This document shows, in pieces, positions 33,039 to 42,609 of a stretch of DNA of 64,000 bases. Positions within the stretch are counted from its first letter, which is position 1. Each line of letters opens with the position of its first letter. Under the pieces are notes generated by a model. That model saw nothing but the letters and a program-made list of their open reading frames with translations. It did not search any database and had not been told where the DNA came from. Made by a program: the position numbers and the translations under genes. Source of the stretch: an uncultured Massilia sp. (lineage in GTDB: Bacteria > Pseudomonadota > Gammaproteobacteria > Burkholderiales > Burkholderiaceae); the NCBI GenBank assembly GCA_946481275.1, contig CAMLMV010000005.1:1-64000 (forward strand), read 5' to 3'.

Positions 33039-34244
33039 TCAGGGACGGAGCAGGCGCACGTCGACCTGCTGCGCCATCACGCGGTAGCCGGCGTCGTTCG
33101 GGTGCAGATGGTCGCCGCTGTCGTAGGCGGGATTCAGGCGGGTTGCATCGGCCGGATCGCGCAGGGCGGCGTCGAAATCGACGACGGCATCGAACACGCC
33201 GGCCGTGCGGATCCACGCGTTCAGCGCCAGGCGGTCGCGCTCCGCGTCCGCGGACCAGAAGTCCTTCGTGCCGGCGAACGGGAGCAGGGTGCCGGCCCAG
33301 ATCTTCACGCCGCGCGCGCGGGCCCGCTCGGCCAGCTTGCGCATGCCGGCCTCGATCTGCTCGACCGTGACCCGGTCGGCCGGCGCGGCCAGCAGGCGCG
33401 CCGCCGTGATGTCGTTGACGCCTTCGTGCAGCAGCACCCAGCGCACGCCGGGCTTGTCGAGGGCGTCGCGGTCGAAGCGATTCAAGGCGCTGGGGCCCAC
33501 GTACGGCTTCGACGCATCGTTCAGGATGCGGTTGCCCGCGATGCCCTGGTTCGCGATGCCGATGGCCGGCAGCGCCGGCTCGGCCTGCAGGCGGGCGGCC
33601 AGCGCGTCCGGCCAGCCCGCCACGTCGGCGCTGCTGGCGCCGACGCCGTCCGCGATCGAGTCGCCGACGACGGCCAGCGTGCGGCCCGTGTCCGGTCCGA
33701 GGACCTCCACGTCGCTGAGGAAGTAGAGGTTGTCGTCCGTGGCCGCGGAGGGGAAGTCGGCGGCGCCGGTGGCGTCGCCGGCCGCCTTCAGGTACGTCGG
33801 CCGCAGCACGAAGCCGTGGACCGTCGACACGGCCACCGGCGCGGGCAGGTACAGGCTCACGGCCAGCGGCTGCAGCGCGGCGACGGTGAGGTCGACGGGA
33901 TCGGACAGCACGCTGCCGCCGGCCGCGATCGTGACCGCGGGCCGCCCGCCGAACAGCAGCGGACGATCGCTGCCGGCAGCCACGCGCGCACCGCCTGCGG
34001 ACAGGCCAACGTGCGCGGCACCCACGGTCAGCGGCTGCGTGCCGTACAGGTTCGAGAGGCGGATGCGCACGCGGGTGCCTTTCGTACTCGTGCGTACGAC
34101 CTGGCGCAGCGTCTGCGCGGGCAGTGCCGGTCCGGCCGAATCGGGCGCGGACGACCAGCCGGTGCGCCAGCCGCCGTCCGCTGCGCTGGCGGTGGTCGTG
34201 AGCAGGGCGGAAAAGAGCAGGGTGGCGAGCGCGCGTCCGGTCAT
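33039..34244 (-). CDS. SGNH/GDSL hydrolase with N-terminal beta domain
   Basis: A 401-residue secreted esterase or lipase. Signal peptide 1-21. Residues about 25-185 form a beta-sandwich-like accessory domain (WSSAPDSAGP to VEVLGPDTG). The catalytic SGNH domain follows with S196 (VVGDSIADG), the Gly block (NQGIAGNRI), N277 (LHEGVNDI) and the Asp-His pair near the end (GDHLHPNDAGY). The organisation resembles secreted GDSL esterases acting on plant-polysaccharide acyl groups, but the substrate is unknown. The ATG at 34244 gives the signal peptide directly. Confidence 0.9.
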   Translation of the reverse strand: MTGRALATLLFSALLTTTASAADGGWRTGWSSAPDSAGPALPAQTLRQVVRTSTKGTRVRIRLSNLYGTQPLTVGAAHVGLSAGGARVAAGSDRPLLFGGRPAVTIAAGGSVLSDPVDLTVAALQPLAVSLYLPAPVAVSTVHGFVLRPTYLKAAGDATGAADFPSAATDDNLYFLSDVEVLGPDTGRTLAVVGDSIADGVGASSADVAGWPDALAARLQAEPALPAIGIANQGIAGNRILNDASKPYVGPSALNRFDRDALDKPGVRWVLLHEGVNDITAARLLAAPADRVTVEQIEAGMRKLAERARARGVKIWAGTLLPFAGTKDFWSADAERDRLALNAWIRTAGVFDAVVDFDAALRDPADATRLNPAYDSGDHLHPNDAGYRVMAQQVDVRLLRP

Positions 34245-34314
34245 GGTGTCTCCAGCAAAGGGTTGGGACAGCGATGCTGGCATCGGCCCCTCGCCGGCAC
34301 AACTAATACTTGTG

Positions 34315-35559
34315 TTAGCAATACGTGGTCAGGTCGACGATGCGGTAGCTGGCCTGTTCGCGCCCGTCGCCCGTCGTGATGAACGCGCCCGCACCGAGGC
34401 GGAACAGCCGTCCGCCGCCGGCCGGAATCATCACGTGCACGCGCGCGACCACGCATGCGCCGTGGCCCGCGCCAGCGCGCACGATCAGCACCTGGCCTTC
34501 TTCCGCCGGCACGTGGTTCGGGCGGCGCAGGTCGACGACGGGAATGGCGGCGTCTCCCCAGCGCATCGTCGTGCCGGGCGTGTCGACCAGCGGCAGTACG
34601 CGTTCCAGCGCGTCGAGCGGCGTGGCGGCGAGGCCGTTTGCGTCGAACACGACGTACGCGGCGCCGTTCGGCTTGCCGGCGCCGTTCGAGGCCGGGGCGG
34701 CTTCGTGCGCGGACCGGGACAAGGCCGCCTCGGGCCGACGGTCGAACAGCGCCGCCACGTCGACCAGCCGGACCTCGGCGCCATCATCGTCGTAGACCGT
34801 CGCGGCCGGAACGAAATCCGCGAGGTGCAGGGTCGCGCGCACGGGCACGCCGAGCGCGAGGCCTTCGTGTTCCAGCACGGCGAGCAGGCCGGCGCCGTCC
34901 TCCACGAGGCCGGGATCGACCGCGGCCGGCGGCACGATCGCCAGGTGCCGGCCGCGCCACGTGCACCACGCGCCGTCGCCGATCGCGGCGCGTGACGGCA
35001 TGGGGATCACTTCCGCGAGTGCGCCGGCCGGCACGCCCAGGCGCAGCGCGCCCGCATCGAGCACGGCATACGTCCGCCTGTCATGCGCGGCCGGTGGCGC
35101 AGGCGCGTCGGACGCCAATGCCGCGCCGCCGTGCCACGCGCAGGCCAGTGCGGCCAGCCTGCCCACGTCCAGCACGTTCAGGACACGCCCCGTCTCCGGC
35201 GACCGGACGACGCTGTGGAACACCTCGTCCGCATCGTCGTCGTGATGCAGGCGCGTGATGCCGTGCGGCGCCACGTCCACCAGGCCGCCGACGGCCGATA
35301 CGCGCAGCCCAAGCATGCGTGTGCCGTCGCGCAGGACCAGGATGCGGGTGTGCGGCCCGTCCTGCCGTTCGCCCGTGCCGACCCAGCGCGCGAGGTCGAC
35401 GACGGGCACCAGCACGCCGCCGTGGTCCACGACGCCGGCCAGCGCACCCGCGCGGCGCGGCGGTGCCTCGATCGCGTCCGCCTGTGGCAACGCCTGCACG
35501 ACGGCCGCCGCCGCGATGCCCACGTCCACGGCGTCGATGCGCACTTCCGCCAGGCGCAT
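34315..35559 (-). CDS. CheW-like protein with three CheW-type units
   Basis: A 414-residue soluble protein with three CheW-like folds: about 1-150 (with LAGVVDHGGVLVPVVDLARWVG), 160-290 and 300-410 (MRWGDAAIPVVDLRRP). CheW domains dock chemoreceptors to CheA. A protein with three of them could bridge several receptors or act as an array scaffold. It starts one base after the stop of the triple-PAS chemoreceptor upstream, so the pair is co-translated. No CheA is in the window. The start at 35559 gives the N-terminal strand MRLAEVRIDAVDVGI; the longer frame upstream is antisense noise over the receptor. Confidence 0.78.
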   Translation of the reverse strand: MRLAEVRIDAVDVGIAAAAVVQALPQADAIEAPPRRAGALAGVVDHGGVLVPVVDLARWVGTGERQDGPHTRILVLRDGTRMLGLRVSAVGGLVDVAPHGITRLHHDDDADEVFHSVVRSPETGRVLNVLDVGRLAALACAWHGGAALASDAPAPPAAHDRRTYAVLDAGALRLGVPAGALAEVIPMPSRAAIGDGAWCTWRGRHLAIVPPAAVDPGLVEDGAGLLAVLEHEGLALGVPVRATLHLADFVPAATVYDDDGAEVRLVDVAALFDRRPEAALSRSAHEAAPASNGAGKPNGAAYVVFDANGLAATPLDALERVLPLVDTPGTTMRWGDAAIPVVDLRRPNHVPAEEGQVLIVRAGAGHGACVVARVHVMIPAGGGRLFRLGAGAFITTGDGREQASYRIVDLTTYC

Positions 35560-35560
35560 G

Positions 35561-37306
35561 TCAGTGCTCCGTCGCGACGCGTTCCAGCTCGGCCAGAAGC
35601 GCGGACGCGTCGCGCGTGGCGCTGGCCTGCGCGCTCGTCGAGGCGTGGATGCGGGCGATCGATTCGCTCGTCGCGGCGACCGAGCGCACGATGCGGCCGA
35701 ATGCATCTTCCACGTCGCCGGCGAGGCGCGTGCCTTCGCCCACGCGGGCTGCCGTCTCGTTGATCAGCTTCGCGATCTCGCGCGCCGCCAGCGCGGACTT
35801 TTCCGCCAGCTTGCGCACCTCGTTGGCGACGACGGAGAAGCCGGTGCCGTGCTCGCCCGCGCGCGCCGCCTCGATCGCCGCGTTGAACGCGAGGAGGTGC
35901 GTCTGGCTGGCGATGTCGCTGATCGTGTCGATGATCTCGTGCACGTCGTCGGACGATTTCTGGATCGCGAGAATCGCATCCTTCGAACGCGCCAGCAGCG
36001 TGCTGCCTTCGGCGGCCTGGTCGCGCGTCTGCACCGCCAGGCCGGCCGACTGCTGCGAGCCGTCGGCGATGGAGGCGATCGATTGCGACAGATCGGCCAG
36101 CACGCCGGACATCGCCTTGATCTTGGCGCCGAGCTGCTCTTCGCGGTGCACCTGCTCCGTCACGTCCATCGCGAACTTGATGACTTTATAGGGCTTGCCG
36201 TCGGCGTCGAGGATCGGGTTGTACGTGGCCTGGATCCAGATGTCGGCGCCGTGCTTGCCGCGGCGGCGGAAGCGGCCGGACTGGAACTGGCCGCGCGCCA
36301 GGTCGGACCAGAAGTTCCGGTATTCGGCGCTCTTGATGAGCGCCTCGTCGCAGAACATGCTGTGATGGCGGCCGGCCACCTCGTCCTCGAGGTAGCCCAG
36401 CGTGCGCAGGAAGTTGTCGTTCGCGGCCAGCACGTTGCCGTGCAGGTCGAATTCGATCACGGCCTGCGAGCGGCCGATGGCGTCCAGCTGGCCGCGGGTC
36501 TCGGCGGCGAGGCGCTTGCGCGCCGTGATGTCGGTGGCGAACTTGACGATCTTGATGGGCTTGCCGTCCGCGTCGAAGACCGGGTTGTACGCGGCGAGAA
36601 TCCACACGGTGCGGCCGTCCTTCGTCACGCGCTGGTATTCGCCGGTGTCGGCCTGGCCGCGCCCGAGCCGTTCCCAGAACGCGAGGTACTCGGCCGAGCG
36701 CGCGTGCTGCGGCAGGCAGAACATGCGGTGGTGGCGGCCGCGCACCTCGTCGAGTGTATAGCCCGTCACGGCGAGGAAGTTGGCGTTCGCGCGCAGCACA
36801 TTGCCCTGCAAATCGAATTCGATGACGGCCTGGGTGCGGTCGATCGCGGCCATCTTGCCTTCGAAGTCGATGTTGCGCAGCTTGGCCGCCGTGATGTCGG
36901 TGGCGAACTTGACGACCTTCGCGGGCTTGCCGTCGGTATCGAAGATCGGGTTGTAGGTGGCGTGGATCCACACCGGGCTGCCGTCGCGGGCCACGCGCTT
37001 GAACTCGCCCGCGTGGTATTCGCCCGCGGCCAGGTGCTTCCAGAAGTCGCGGTACGCCTGCGAGCGCACGTACTCCGGTTCGCAGAACAGCGCATGCGGC
37101 TGCCCGACGACTTCGTGCAGCTCGTAGCCGAGCGCGTCGAGGAAGTTCTGGTTGGCGTGCAGGATGCGGCCGTCGAGACCGAATTCGATCACGGCCTGGG
37201 CGCGGTTGATGGCATCCAGCGCGGCATGGGCAAGGTCGTCCCGGGACGTGACCGGGGCAGGGGTGATCATATGCATGGCTTCTCGTGGTGGCGTCATGAT
37301 GTTCAT
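35561..37306 (-). CDS. Triple-PAS soluble chemoreceptor (BdlA-like)
   Basis: A 581-residue cytoplasmic chemoreceptor: three PAS units (about 26-147, 148-269, 270-391), then a methyl-accepting signalling domain (395-581, with [40 protein letters not shown] abridged). The PAS units repeat at exactly 122 residues: QAVIEF begins at 37, 159 and 281, and each unit ends KxVKFA(T/M)D(I/V)T. Pseudomonas BdlA has two such PAS units and controls biofilm dispersal; this protein has three. There is no transmembrane segment. A ribosome-binding site (AAGG) precedes the ATG at 37306. The CheW-like gene follows directly. Confidence 0.93.
   Translation of the reverse strand: MNIMTPPREAMHMITPAPVTSRDDLAHAALDAINRAQAVIEFGLDGRILHANQNFLDALGYELHEVVGQPHALFCEPEYVRSQAYRDFWKHLAAGEYHAGEFKRVARDGSPVWIHATYNPIFDTDGKPAKVVKFATDITAAKLRNIDFEGKMAAIDRTQAVIEFDLQGNVLRANANFLAVTGYTLDEVRGRHHRMFCLPQHARSAEYLAFWERLGRGQADTGEYQRVTKDGRTVWILAAYNPVFDADGKPIKIVKFATDITARKRLAAETRGQLDAIGRSQAVIEFDLHGNVLAANDNFLRTLGYLEDEVAGRHHSMFCDEALIKSAEYRNFWSDLARGQFQSGRFRRRGKHGADIWIQATYNPILDADGKPYKVIKFAMDVTEQVHREEQLGAKIKAMSGVLADLSQSIASIADGSQQSAGLAVQTRDQAAEGSTLLARSKDAILAIQKSSDDVHEIIDTISDIASQTHLLAFNAAIEAARAGEHGTGFSVVANEVRKLAEKSALAAREIAKLINETAARVGEGTRLAGDVEDAFGRIVRSVAATSESIARIHASTSAQASATRDASALLAELERVATEH
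36134..37231 (-). repeat. Three tandem 366-bp PAS-coding repeats
   Basis: The three PAS units of the chemoreceptor keep an exact 366-base (122-codon) period with no indels, and the units are clearly similar in sequence ([20 protein letters not shown]). This points to recent tandem duplication or strong length constraint. Confidence 0.85.
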
Positions 37307-37490
37307 AATATTGCCTTATAGCAATCAATTTGATGATTTAATCATTTTTCTCGTGAGAATGCGAGATATTTTTGATGAATTTATTTATTTGTTGCTCCGT
37401 ACTTACGGCACAATGCGAGGTTTCCATTGACGGGTTGCCATACGGTCATTAGCATCGGGATGCATTCGATACCCACAACAAGGAGACACC

Positions 37491-38921
37491 ATGCCACGCC
37501 CGACCCTGCCATCCCTGCTCGTGTTAGCGCTAACTACCTTCGCCTCTGCCGCGCAGGCCGCGAGCGGTCCCGTCGTCACCGTCGATACCGGCAAGGTCCA
37601 GGGCGCCGTCGACAAGGGCGTGGCCAGCTGGAAGGGCATCCCGTTCGCAGCAAAGCCGGTGGGCGACCTGCGCTGGCGCGCGCCGCAGCCGGCCGCCGCC
37701 TGGACCGGCGTGCGCGCAGCGACCGAATACGGCCACGACTGCATGCAACTGCCTTTCCCCAGCGACGCGGCGCCGCTCGGCACGCCGCCGGCCGAGGACT
37801 GCCTGTACGTGAACGTGTGGCGTCCGGCGAAGGCGAAGGCGTCCGGAAAGCTGCCCGTGATCGTGTGGATCTATGGCGGCGGCTTCGTCAACGGCGGGTC
37901 GTCGCCGCCGACGTACTCCGGTGCCGCGCTCGCGAAGCAGGGCGTCGTGCTGGTCAGTTTCAACTATCGCCTGGGCCGCTTCGGCTTCTTCGCGCATCCG
38001 CAGCTCACGCAGCAGGCGCATGGCGAACCTGTCGGCAACTACGCTTTCATGGACCAGATCGCGGCGCTGCAGTGGGTCAGGCGCAACGTGGCGGCGTTCG
38101 GCGGCGATGCGTCCAACGTGACGATCATCGGCGAATCGGCCGGCGGCATGTCGGTCAACGCGCTGCTGGCGTCACCCCAGGCACAGGGCCTGTTCGCGAA
38201 GGCCGTCGTGCTGTCCGGCGGCGACGGCAAGTCCGCCGATCCGGGGCTGGCAAGCGTCGAGCAGGTCGGCGTCAACTTCGCACAAGCCAAGGGCATCGCG
38301 GCCGACGACCCGCAGGCGCTGGATAAACTGCGCGCGCTGCCGGCCGAGCAGGTCGTCGACGGCATGAACCTGGCCAACCGCGCGCCGCAGAATCCGGCCA
38401 CGTATGCCGGCCCGTTCGCGGACGGCAAGGTGGCCGTCGAGACGGGCGCCGCGTTCGCGTCCGGCCGCTTTGCGAAAGTGCCCGTGATGATCGGCGCGAC
38501 GAGTGCCGACATCGGCGGCAGGACGGGCTTCATGGTCGCGGGCGCGCGCAGCCTCGCCGGCCGCCTCGCCGCCCAGGGCGTGCCCGTGTACGCATACCGC
38601 TTCTCGTACGTGGCCGACAGCATCGGCAGGACGGGCGCGCAGCACGCGAGCGACATCCCGTATTTCTTCGACACGGTCGACGTCAAGTACGGCGATGCCG
38701 TCACGAAGAAGGACGTGGCGATGGGCCGCGCGATGAGCGCCTACCTCGTGAACTTCGCGAAGAAGGGCGACCCGAACGGCCGCAAGCTGCCCGCGTGGCC
38801 GCGCTATGCGGGCGACAGGGACGTGATCATGGATTTTGCCGCGGACGGCAAGCCGGTCGCGCTGCGCGATCCGTGGGGTGCCGACATCGACGCCACGACC
38901 GTGGCGGCGGGCGCTCAGTAA
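37491..38921 (+). CDS. Secreted type-B carboxylesterase
   Basis: A 476-residue alpha/beta-hydrolase of the carboxylesterase/cholinesterase family. Signal peptide 1-23. The oxyanion hole is YGGGF (128-132) and the nucleophile elbow is GESAGG with S216. The expected acid is the Asp in TSADIGG, where most relatives have Glu, and the catalytic His is in TGAQHASDIPYFF. CxxxxxxEDCLYVNV near 84-106 is the conserved first disulfide region. It likely hydrolyses small esters. It is a single gene, convergent with and four bases from the flavoreductase gene. Confidence 0.92.
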   Translation: MPRPTLPSLLVLALTTFASAAQAASGPVVTVDTGKVQGAVDKGVASWKGIPFAAKPVGDLRWRAPQPAAAWTGVRAATEYGHDCMQLPFPSDAAPLGTPPAEDCLYVNVWRPAKAKASGKLPVIVWIYGGGFVNGGSSPPTYSGAALAKQGVVLVSFNYRLGRFGFFAHPQLTQQAHGEPVGNYAFMDQIAALQWVRRNVAAFGGDASNVTIIGESAGGMSVNALLASPQAQGLFAKAVVLSGGDGKSADPGLASVEQVGVNFAQAKGIAADDPQALDKLRALPAEQVVDGMNLANRAPQNPATYAGPFADGKVAVETGAAFASGRFAKVPVMIGATSADIGGRTGFMVAGARSLAGRLAAQGVPVYAYRFSYVADSIGRTGAQHASDIPYFFDTVDVKYGDAVTKKDVAMGRAMSAYLVNFAKKGDPNGRKLPAWPRYAGDRDVIMDFAADGKPVALRDPWGADIDATTVAAGAQ

Positions 38922-38925
38922 ACGC

Positions 38926-40254
38926 TCAGTACACGTCCCTGCGGTAGCGGCCCTCGGCCGCAAGCTGCTCCAGCCGGGGCGCGCCGAGGATGGCTTGCAA
39001 GGCCTCGTGCACGCCGCCGGCCATGCCCTGCAGGCTGCCGCAGACATAGATCGCGGCGCCGCGTTCCACCCACTCGCGCAGGCGGTCGGCCCGGTCGCGC
39101 AATACGTCCTGCACGTAGCGGCGCTCGGCCTGGTCGCGCGAGAACGCGAGGTCGAGGTGCGCCAGTTGGCCGTTCTCTCGCCACGCCTGCAGCTCGTCGC
39201 GCAGCAGGAAATCGTGGACCTGGTTGCGCTCGCCGAACAGCAGCCAGTTATCGATCCGGCCCGCGACGATGCGGGCCTTGAGCAGGCCGCGCAGGCCGGC
39301 CAGGCCGCTGCCGTTGCCGATGGCGATCAGGGGGCGCTGCGCATTCGTGCCGAGGCGGAAGCGCTCGTGCGCGCGCAGGCGCAGGCGCACGACGCCTGCC
39401 TGCCCACATAACCACCCGGACGCAGCGCCGACGTTCCCATCTTCCCGCCGCTGCAGGCGCACGAGCAGTTCGAGCCGGCCATCCATCGGCAGCGATGCGA
39501 TCGAGTACTCGCGCGGGTGCTCGGGATCGGCCGGCGGGCTGACCTGGGCGAGGTCGCCCGCTTCCCACGCCGGCAGCGCGCCGCCGGCGGGTTCGAGCGC
39601 GACGCGGTACAACGGCGCGCCCGCACTGCCGGGATTTTCCAGCGTGCGCGCAACGATGCGCCAGTCGCCGTACGCGGGCGCGTCCCAGTCCGGTGCGTCG
39701 TCCGTGCCCGCCAGGCGGCCCACGTGGTGCTGCCATTGCGCGAGCGCCTGAACGTCGCCGCGGTCGACGTCGATGCGGTCGAACAGGCGCGTCGCGCCCT
39801 GCTGTGCGAGCCACGCGTCGAGCGCGCGGCCGAAGCCGCAGTAATTCGCGTAGTTCCTGTCGCCCAGCGCGAGCACGGCATAGTGCAGGTGGGACAAATC
39901 GAGACCGGCCGCCATCAACCGGCCCGCGAACTGCGCGGCCGTGTCGGGTGCGTCGCCTTCGCCGTACGTGCTGGCGATGAACAGCACGCGCGTGGCGGAC
40001 GCGAGCCGGTCGCGGTCGAGCGCGGAGATGCACACGGCGCGCGCGGCCAGGCCGCCCGTCGCCAGCAGCTCCGCGCTGCGCTTTGCGAGCAGGTCCGCGC
40101 TGCCCGTCTGGCTGGCGTGGACGACGAGCCAGTCGGCATCTTTCGTGTCCGCGGCATTGCCGTTGCGGTGGGCGCGCCACATGTTGAAGGACAGTCCGAT
40201 CCAGCCCAGGGACAGGGCCAGCGCGCCCGCGAAGCGCAGCGGTTCCGTCGTCAT
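38926..40254 (-). CDS. Membrane-anchored flavodoxin-FNR reductase
   Basis: A 442-residue diflavin reductase related to sulfite reductase alpha subunit/CPR. One N-terminal TM helix (about 7-24) anchors it; a flavodoxin domain follows (about 42-180, VVHASQTGSADLLAKR), then an FAD/NADPH-binding FNR domain (FAD motif REYSIAS, nucleotide motif GNGSGLAGLRGL, YVCGSLQGMAGGVHEAL). It would take electrons from NADPH in the cytoplasm. It is the last gene of the ApbE/DUF2271/PepSY operon and overlaps apbE by four bases, so it probably feeds the membrane PepSY protein and the extracytoplasmic flavoprotein. Confidence 0.9.
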   Translation of the reverse strand: MTTEPLRFAGALALSLGWIGLSFNMWRAHRNGNAADTKDADWLVVHASQTGSADLLAKRSAELLATGGLAARAVCISALDRDRLASATRVLFIASTYGEGDAPDTAAQFAGRLMAAGLDLSHLHYAVLALGDRNYANYCGFGRALDAWLAQQGATRLFDRIDVDRGDVQALAQWQHHVGRLAGTDDAPDWDAPAYGDWRIVARTLENPGSAGAPLYRVALEPAGGALPAWEAGDLAQVSPPADPEHPREYSIASLPMDGRLELLVRLQRREDGNVGAASGWLCGQAGVVRLRLRAHERFRLGTNAQRPLIAIGNGSGLAGLRGLLKARIVAGRIDNWLLFGERNQVHDFLLRDELQAWRENGQLAHLDLAFSRDQAERRYVQDVLRDRADRLREWVERGAAIYVCGSLQGMAGGVHEALQAILGAPRLEQLAAEGRYRRDVY

Positions 40255-41258
40255 TGCAGCAGCGCCTTCCAAGCCGGCGTCGCGATCTCTTCCAGCGTGC
40301 CCGCACGCCGCACGAGGACCCGTGCGGCCAGCGCGCGCGCCTCGGCGAACGCGACGCCGTCGTCGGGCCCCAGCACCGTGAGGACGGTCGACAGCGCGTC
40401 GGCTTCCATGCACGTGGGCGCCAGCACCGTCACGGACGCGACGTCGTTGGCGACAGGCCGGCCCGTGCGCGGGTCCAGCGTGTGCGACACGCGGCGCGCG
40501 CCGTGTTCGAAATACTGGCGATAGTCGCCGGAGGTGGCAATCGATAAACCGTGCAGTGCGACGACGGCCTGCGGCGCCGCGCTATCTGGCACACCCTCGA
40601 CCTCGACCCACCACGGATGCCCGTCCGGCTTCACGCCCGCGCCGCGCAGCTCTCCGCCCACTTCGACGAGGTAGTGGCGCACGCCGTGCCGTTCGAGACA
40701 CTGCGCAAGACGGTCGACGGCATACCCTTTCGCGATGGAGGACAGGTCGAGCCGAATGCCGCCCGGCTGCAGCAGCCGCCGCTGGTCGCGGTCGAACGAC
40801 AGGCGCGCCGCGGCGCGTTGATCCAGCGTGTGTTCGATGGCGGCGTCGGTCGGGGCGTAGAAGCCCGTGTGATCGTAGCGTCGCGCGGCGCCGAAGCCCC
40901 ACAGGTCGACGAGCGCGCCCGCGGCCGGATCGTAGGCGCCGCCGCTGGCCATGTACGCCCACAGCGCGTAGTCGACCACGTCGAAGAATTGCGCGGGCAG
41001 GTCGACCCACGTGCCGGCCGGTGCGCGGTTGTAGCGCGACAGCAGCGAGCCGGGTTCCCAGTGGCTCATCTGGGCGACGATCGCATCCAGTTCGGCCTGC
41101 AGCGCGGGGCGCGGATCGTCGATGCGGCCGGCGGCGATGCGTACCGACCACGTCGTCCCCATGCTCGTGCCTTCGAACGTGTGGATGCGGCTCCCAGGCG
41201 GCGGCACGGCCGGATCGAGGTCGAGCGGGATGAGGACGGCGCGGTCGGTCAAAGTCAC
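40251..41258 (-). CDS. apbE: ApbE FAD:protein FMN transferase
   Basis: A 335-residue enzyme that covalently links FMN to Thr/Ser of exported flavoproteins. Family motifs present are SMGTTWSVRI, HWEPGSLLSRYN, the core LDLSSIAKGYAVD, VEVGGELRG, ATSGDYRQYF and HTLDPRTGRP. Unlike many ApbE proteins it has no obvious N-terminal signal peptide in this start; the true start or a non-cleaved leader could differ. It overlaps DUF4198 upstream and the flavoreductase downstream by four bases each. The predicted target is the DUF2271 protein of the same operon. Confidence 0.94.
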   Translation of the reverse strand: MTLTDRAVLIPLDLDPAVPPPGSRIHTFEGTSMGTTWSVRIAAGRIDDPRPALQAELDAIVAQMSHWEPGSLLSRYNRAPAGTWVDLPAQFFDVVDYALWAYMASGGAYDPAAGALVDLWGFGAARRYDHTGFYAPTDAAIEHTLDQRAAARLSFDRDQRRLLQPGGIRLDLSSIAKGYAVDRLAQCLERHGVRHYLVEVGGELRGAGVKPDGHPWWVEVEGVPDSAAPQAVVALHGLSIATSGDYRQYFEHGARRVSHTLDPRTGRPVANDVASVTVLAPTCMEADALSTVLTVLGPDDGVAFAEARALAARVLVRRAGTLEEIATPAWKALLQ

Positions 41259-42067
41259 TCCGGCAGGATCTCGAACGTGGCCGAGTAGCTGTAGCGCTTC
41301 GCCGGGCCGTCCATGCCGCGCGGCGCGTTGGCGGGATATGCGGCGCTCAGCCAGTACATGTTCGGCGCGGGCAGGGTGAAGCTCGCGTCGCCGTTCGCGT
41401 CCGTGGTGAGGCGCACTTCGTTCAGGGTGCCGCGGTATTTCACGCCGCCCGGGATCAGGCTGAACGGGAAGTTCGCGAGCGGCTTGCCGTCCAGCTGGAA
41501 GCGGAACTTCGCCTTTTCGCCGGCGCGCAGCTCGGTCGGATTCGTCAGCGCGACCAGTTCCAGGCCCGAGCCGGTCGGCTTCAGCGCGGCCGCCGTCGGC
41601 TTGTTCAGGGTAACGAACGTGTCCTGGCGCTGCACCATCGTCATGCTGCGCACTTCGGTGGCGCCGGCCGGGATCTCGTTCTTGACGGTCTGCTCGGTGG
41701 CGCGGAAGCGTTTCATTTCGCCGTTCAGTTTATAGGAGCCCATCACGTTCACGGCCGCCAGGGTGACGCGGTAGGTGCCGTCCTTCGGGAGGCGGATGTC
41801 GACGGTGGAGCGGTGCTTGCCGAGCGTCGCGGCCGGCGCCGGGGCCGTGTTGCCGTCCGGGTCGGTGACCGTGAGGCCGTCCAGCTTCTGCGGCATGTGG
41901 TCGTCTTCGAACAGGCCTTCCGAGATGGCGGCGTCGATGGTCGCCCAGGCTTCGCCGCGGTCGGATTCGATGAGGCTCGTGTTCGGGATCATCCACGGAC
42001 GGTGGGCCTGCGCCGCGCAGGCGATGCCGGCCAGGGCGAGGGCGATGGCGATCTGCTTGATGTGCAT
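41255..42067 (-). CDS. DUF4198 periplasmic protein
   Basis: A 270-residue exported protein with a signal peptide (1-21, ending AQA) and the DUF4198 start HRPWMIPNTSLI, followed by beta-rich carrier-like domains (YKLNGEMKRF, FRFQLDGKPLANFPFSLIPGG, DANGDASFTLP). Family members are often found with periplasmic metal or redox systems. A strong AAGGAG ribosome-binding site precedes the ATG. It overlaps apbE by four bases and lies ten bases after DUF2271. No flavinylation motif is visible in it. Confidence 0.88.
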   Translation of the reverse strand: MHIKQIAIALALAGIACAAQAHRPWMIPNTSLIESDRGEAWATIDAAISEGLFEDDHMPQKLDGLTVTDPDGNTAPAPAATLGKHRSTVDIRLPKDGTYRVTLAAVNVMGSYKLNGEMKRFRATEQTVKNEIPAGATEVRSMTMVQRQDTFVTLNKPTAAALKPTGSGLELVALTNPTELRAGEKAKFRFQLDGKPLANFPFSLIPGGVKYRGTLNEVRLTTDANGDASFTLPAPNMYWLSAAYPANAPRGMDGPAKRYSYSATFEILPE

Positions 42068-42077
42068 GCTGGTCTCC

Positions 42078-42590
42078 TTACTGGATGGTGAGCGACACCG
42101 CGCCCAGTTCTTCCTTGCCCGCGAACGCGGCGGCCACGTTCGACTTCGGCTCCCAGTGGAACGGCAGGCGCACGACTTCGCGGCCACCCGCTTCGCGCGC
42201 GGCTTCGAACACGAGCCTGTAGTCGCCGGCCGGCAGCTTGTCCAGGCCGGCGCGGGCGGCCGGGAAGGTCATCGTCTGCACGCCCGCCGTACGCGTCGCG
42301 CCGCTCACGCCGTCCATCGGCAGGGTGACGTCGCGGCCCGCTTTGCGCCACCACGTGCGCAGGTCCTTGACCCACTTGGTGCCCGCGTTGTCGCGCTTCT
42401 TGACGTCGTACAGCACGGCCAGCGTGTTCACGACGCTCTGGTCCGCGCGCTCGATCCAGATCGCGACGTAGGGCTTGTGGTACTCCGCCACGTTCAGCTG
42501 CGGCAGTTCGAACTTGACGGTGAGGTCGGCGGCCATCGCCCAGCTCGAGGCGAGCGGCAGGGTCAGGGCGAGCGAGTGGGACAGTTTCAT
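42078..42590 (-). CDS. DUF2271 protein, predicted covalent flavoprotein
   Basis: A 170-residue exported protein with a signal peptide (1-20, ending AMA). It matches DUF2271: YVAIWIERADQSVVNTLAVL, KKRDNAGTKWVKDLRTWWR, then D93-G-V-S-G-A-T99. That last motif is the same D-G/A-x-S-G-A-T sequence flavinylated in NqrC/RnfG proteins, so T99 is a strong candidate for covalent FMN. ApbE and a flavoreductase are in the same operon, which supports the reading. The protein would act as an electron carrier in the periplasm. Confidence 0.88.
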   Translation of the reverse strand: MKLSHSLALTLPLASSWAMAADLTVKFELPQLNVAEYHKPYVAIWIERADQSVVNTLAVLYDVKKRDNAGTKWVKDLRTWWRKAGRDVTLPMDGVSGATRTAGVQTMTFPAARAGLDKLPAGDYRLVFEAAREAGGREVVRLPFHWEPKSNVAAAFAGKEELGAVSLTIQ

Positions 42591-42609
42591 GTGGGCTTTC
42601 AGGTCGGGA

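Noticed and set aside
35255..37321. 688-codon plus-strand frame over the chemoreceptor
   Set aside because: Mirror of the PAS-MCP gene; repeats in it merely reflect the PAS repeats.
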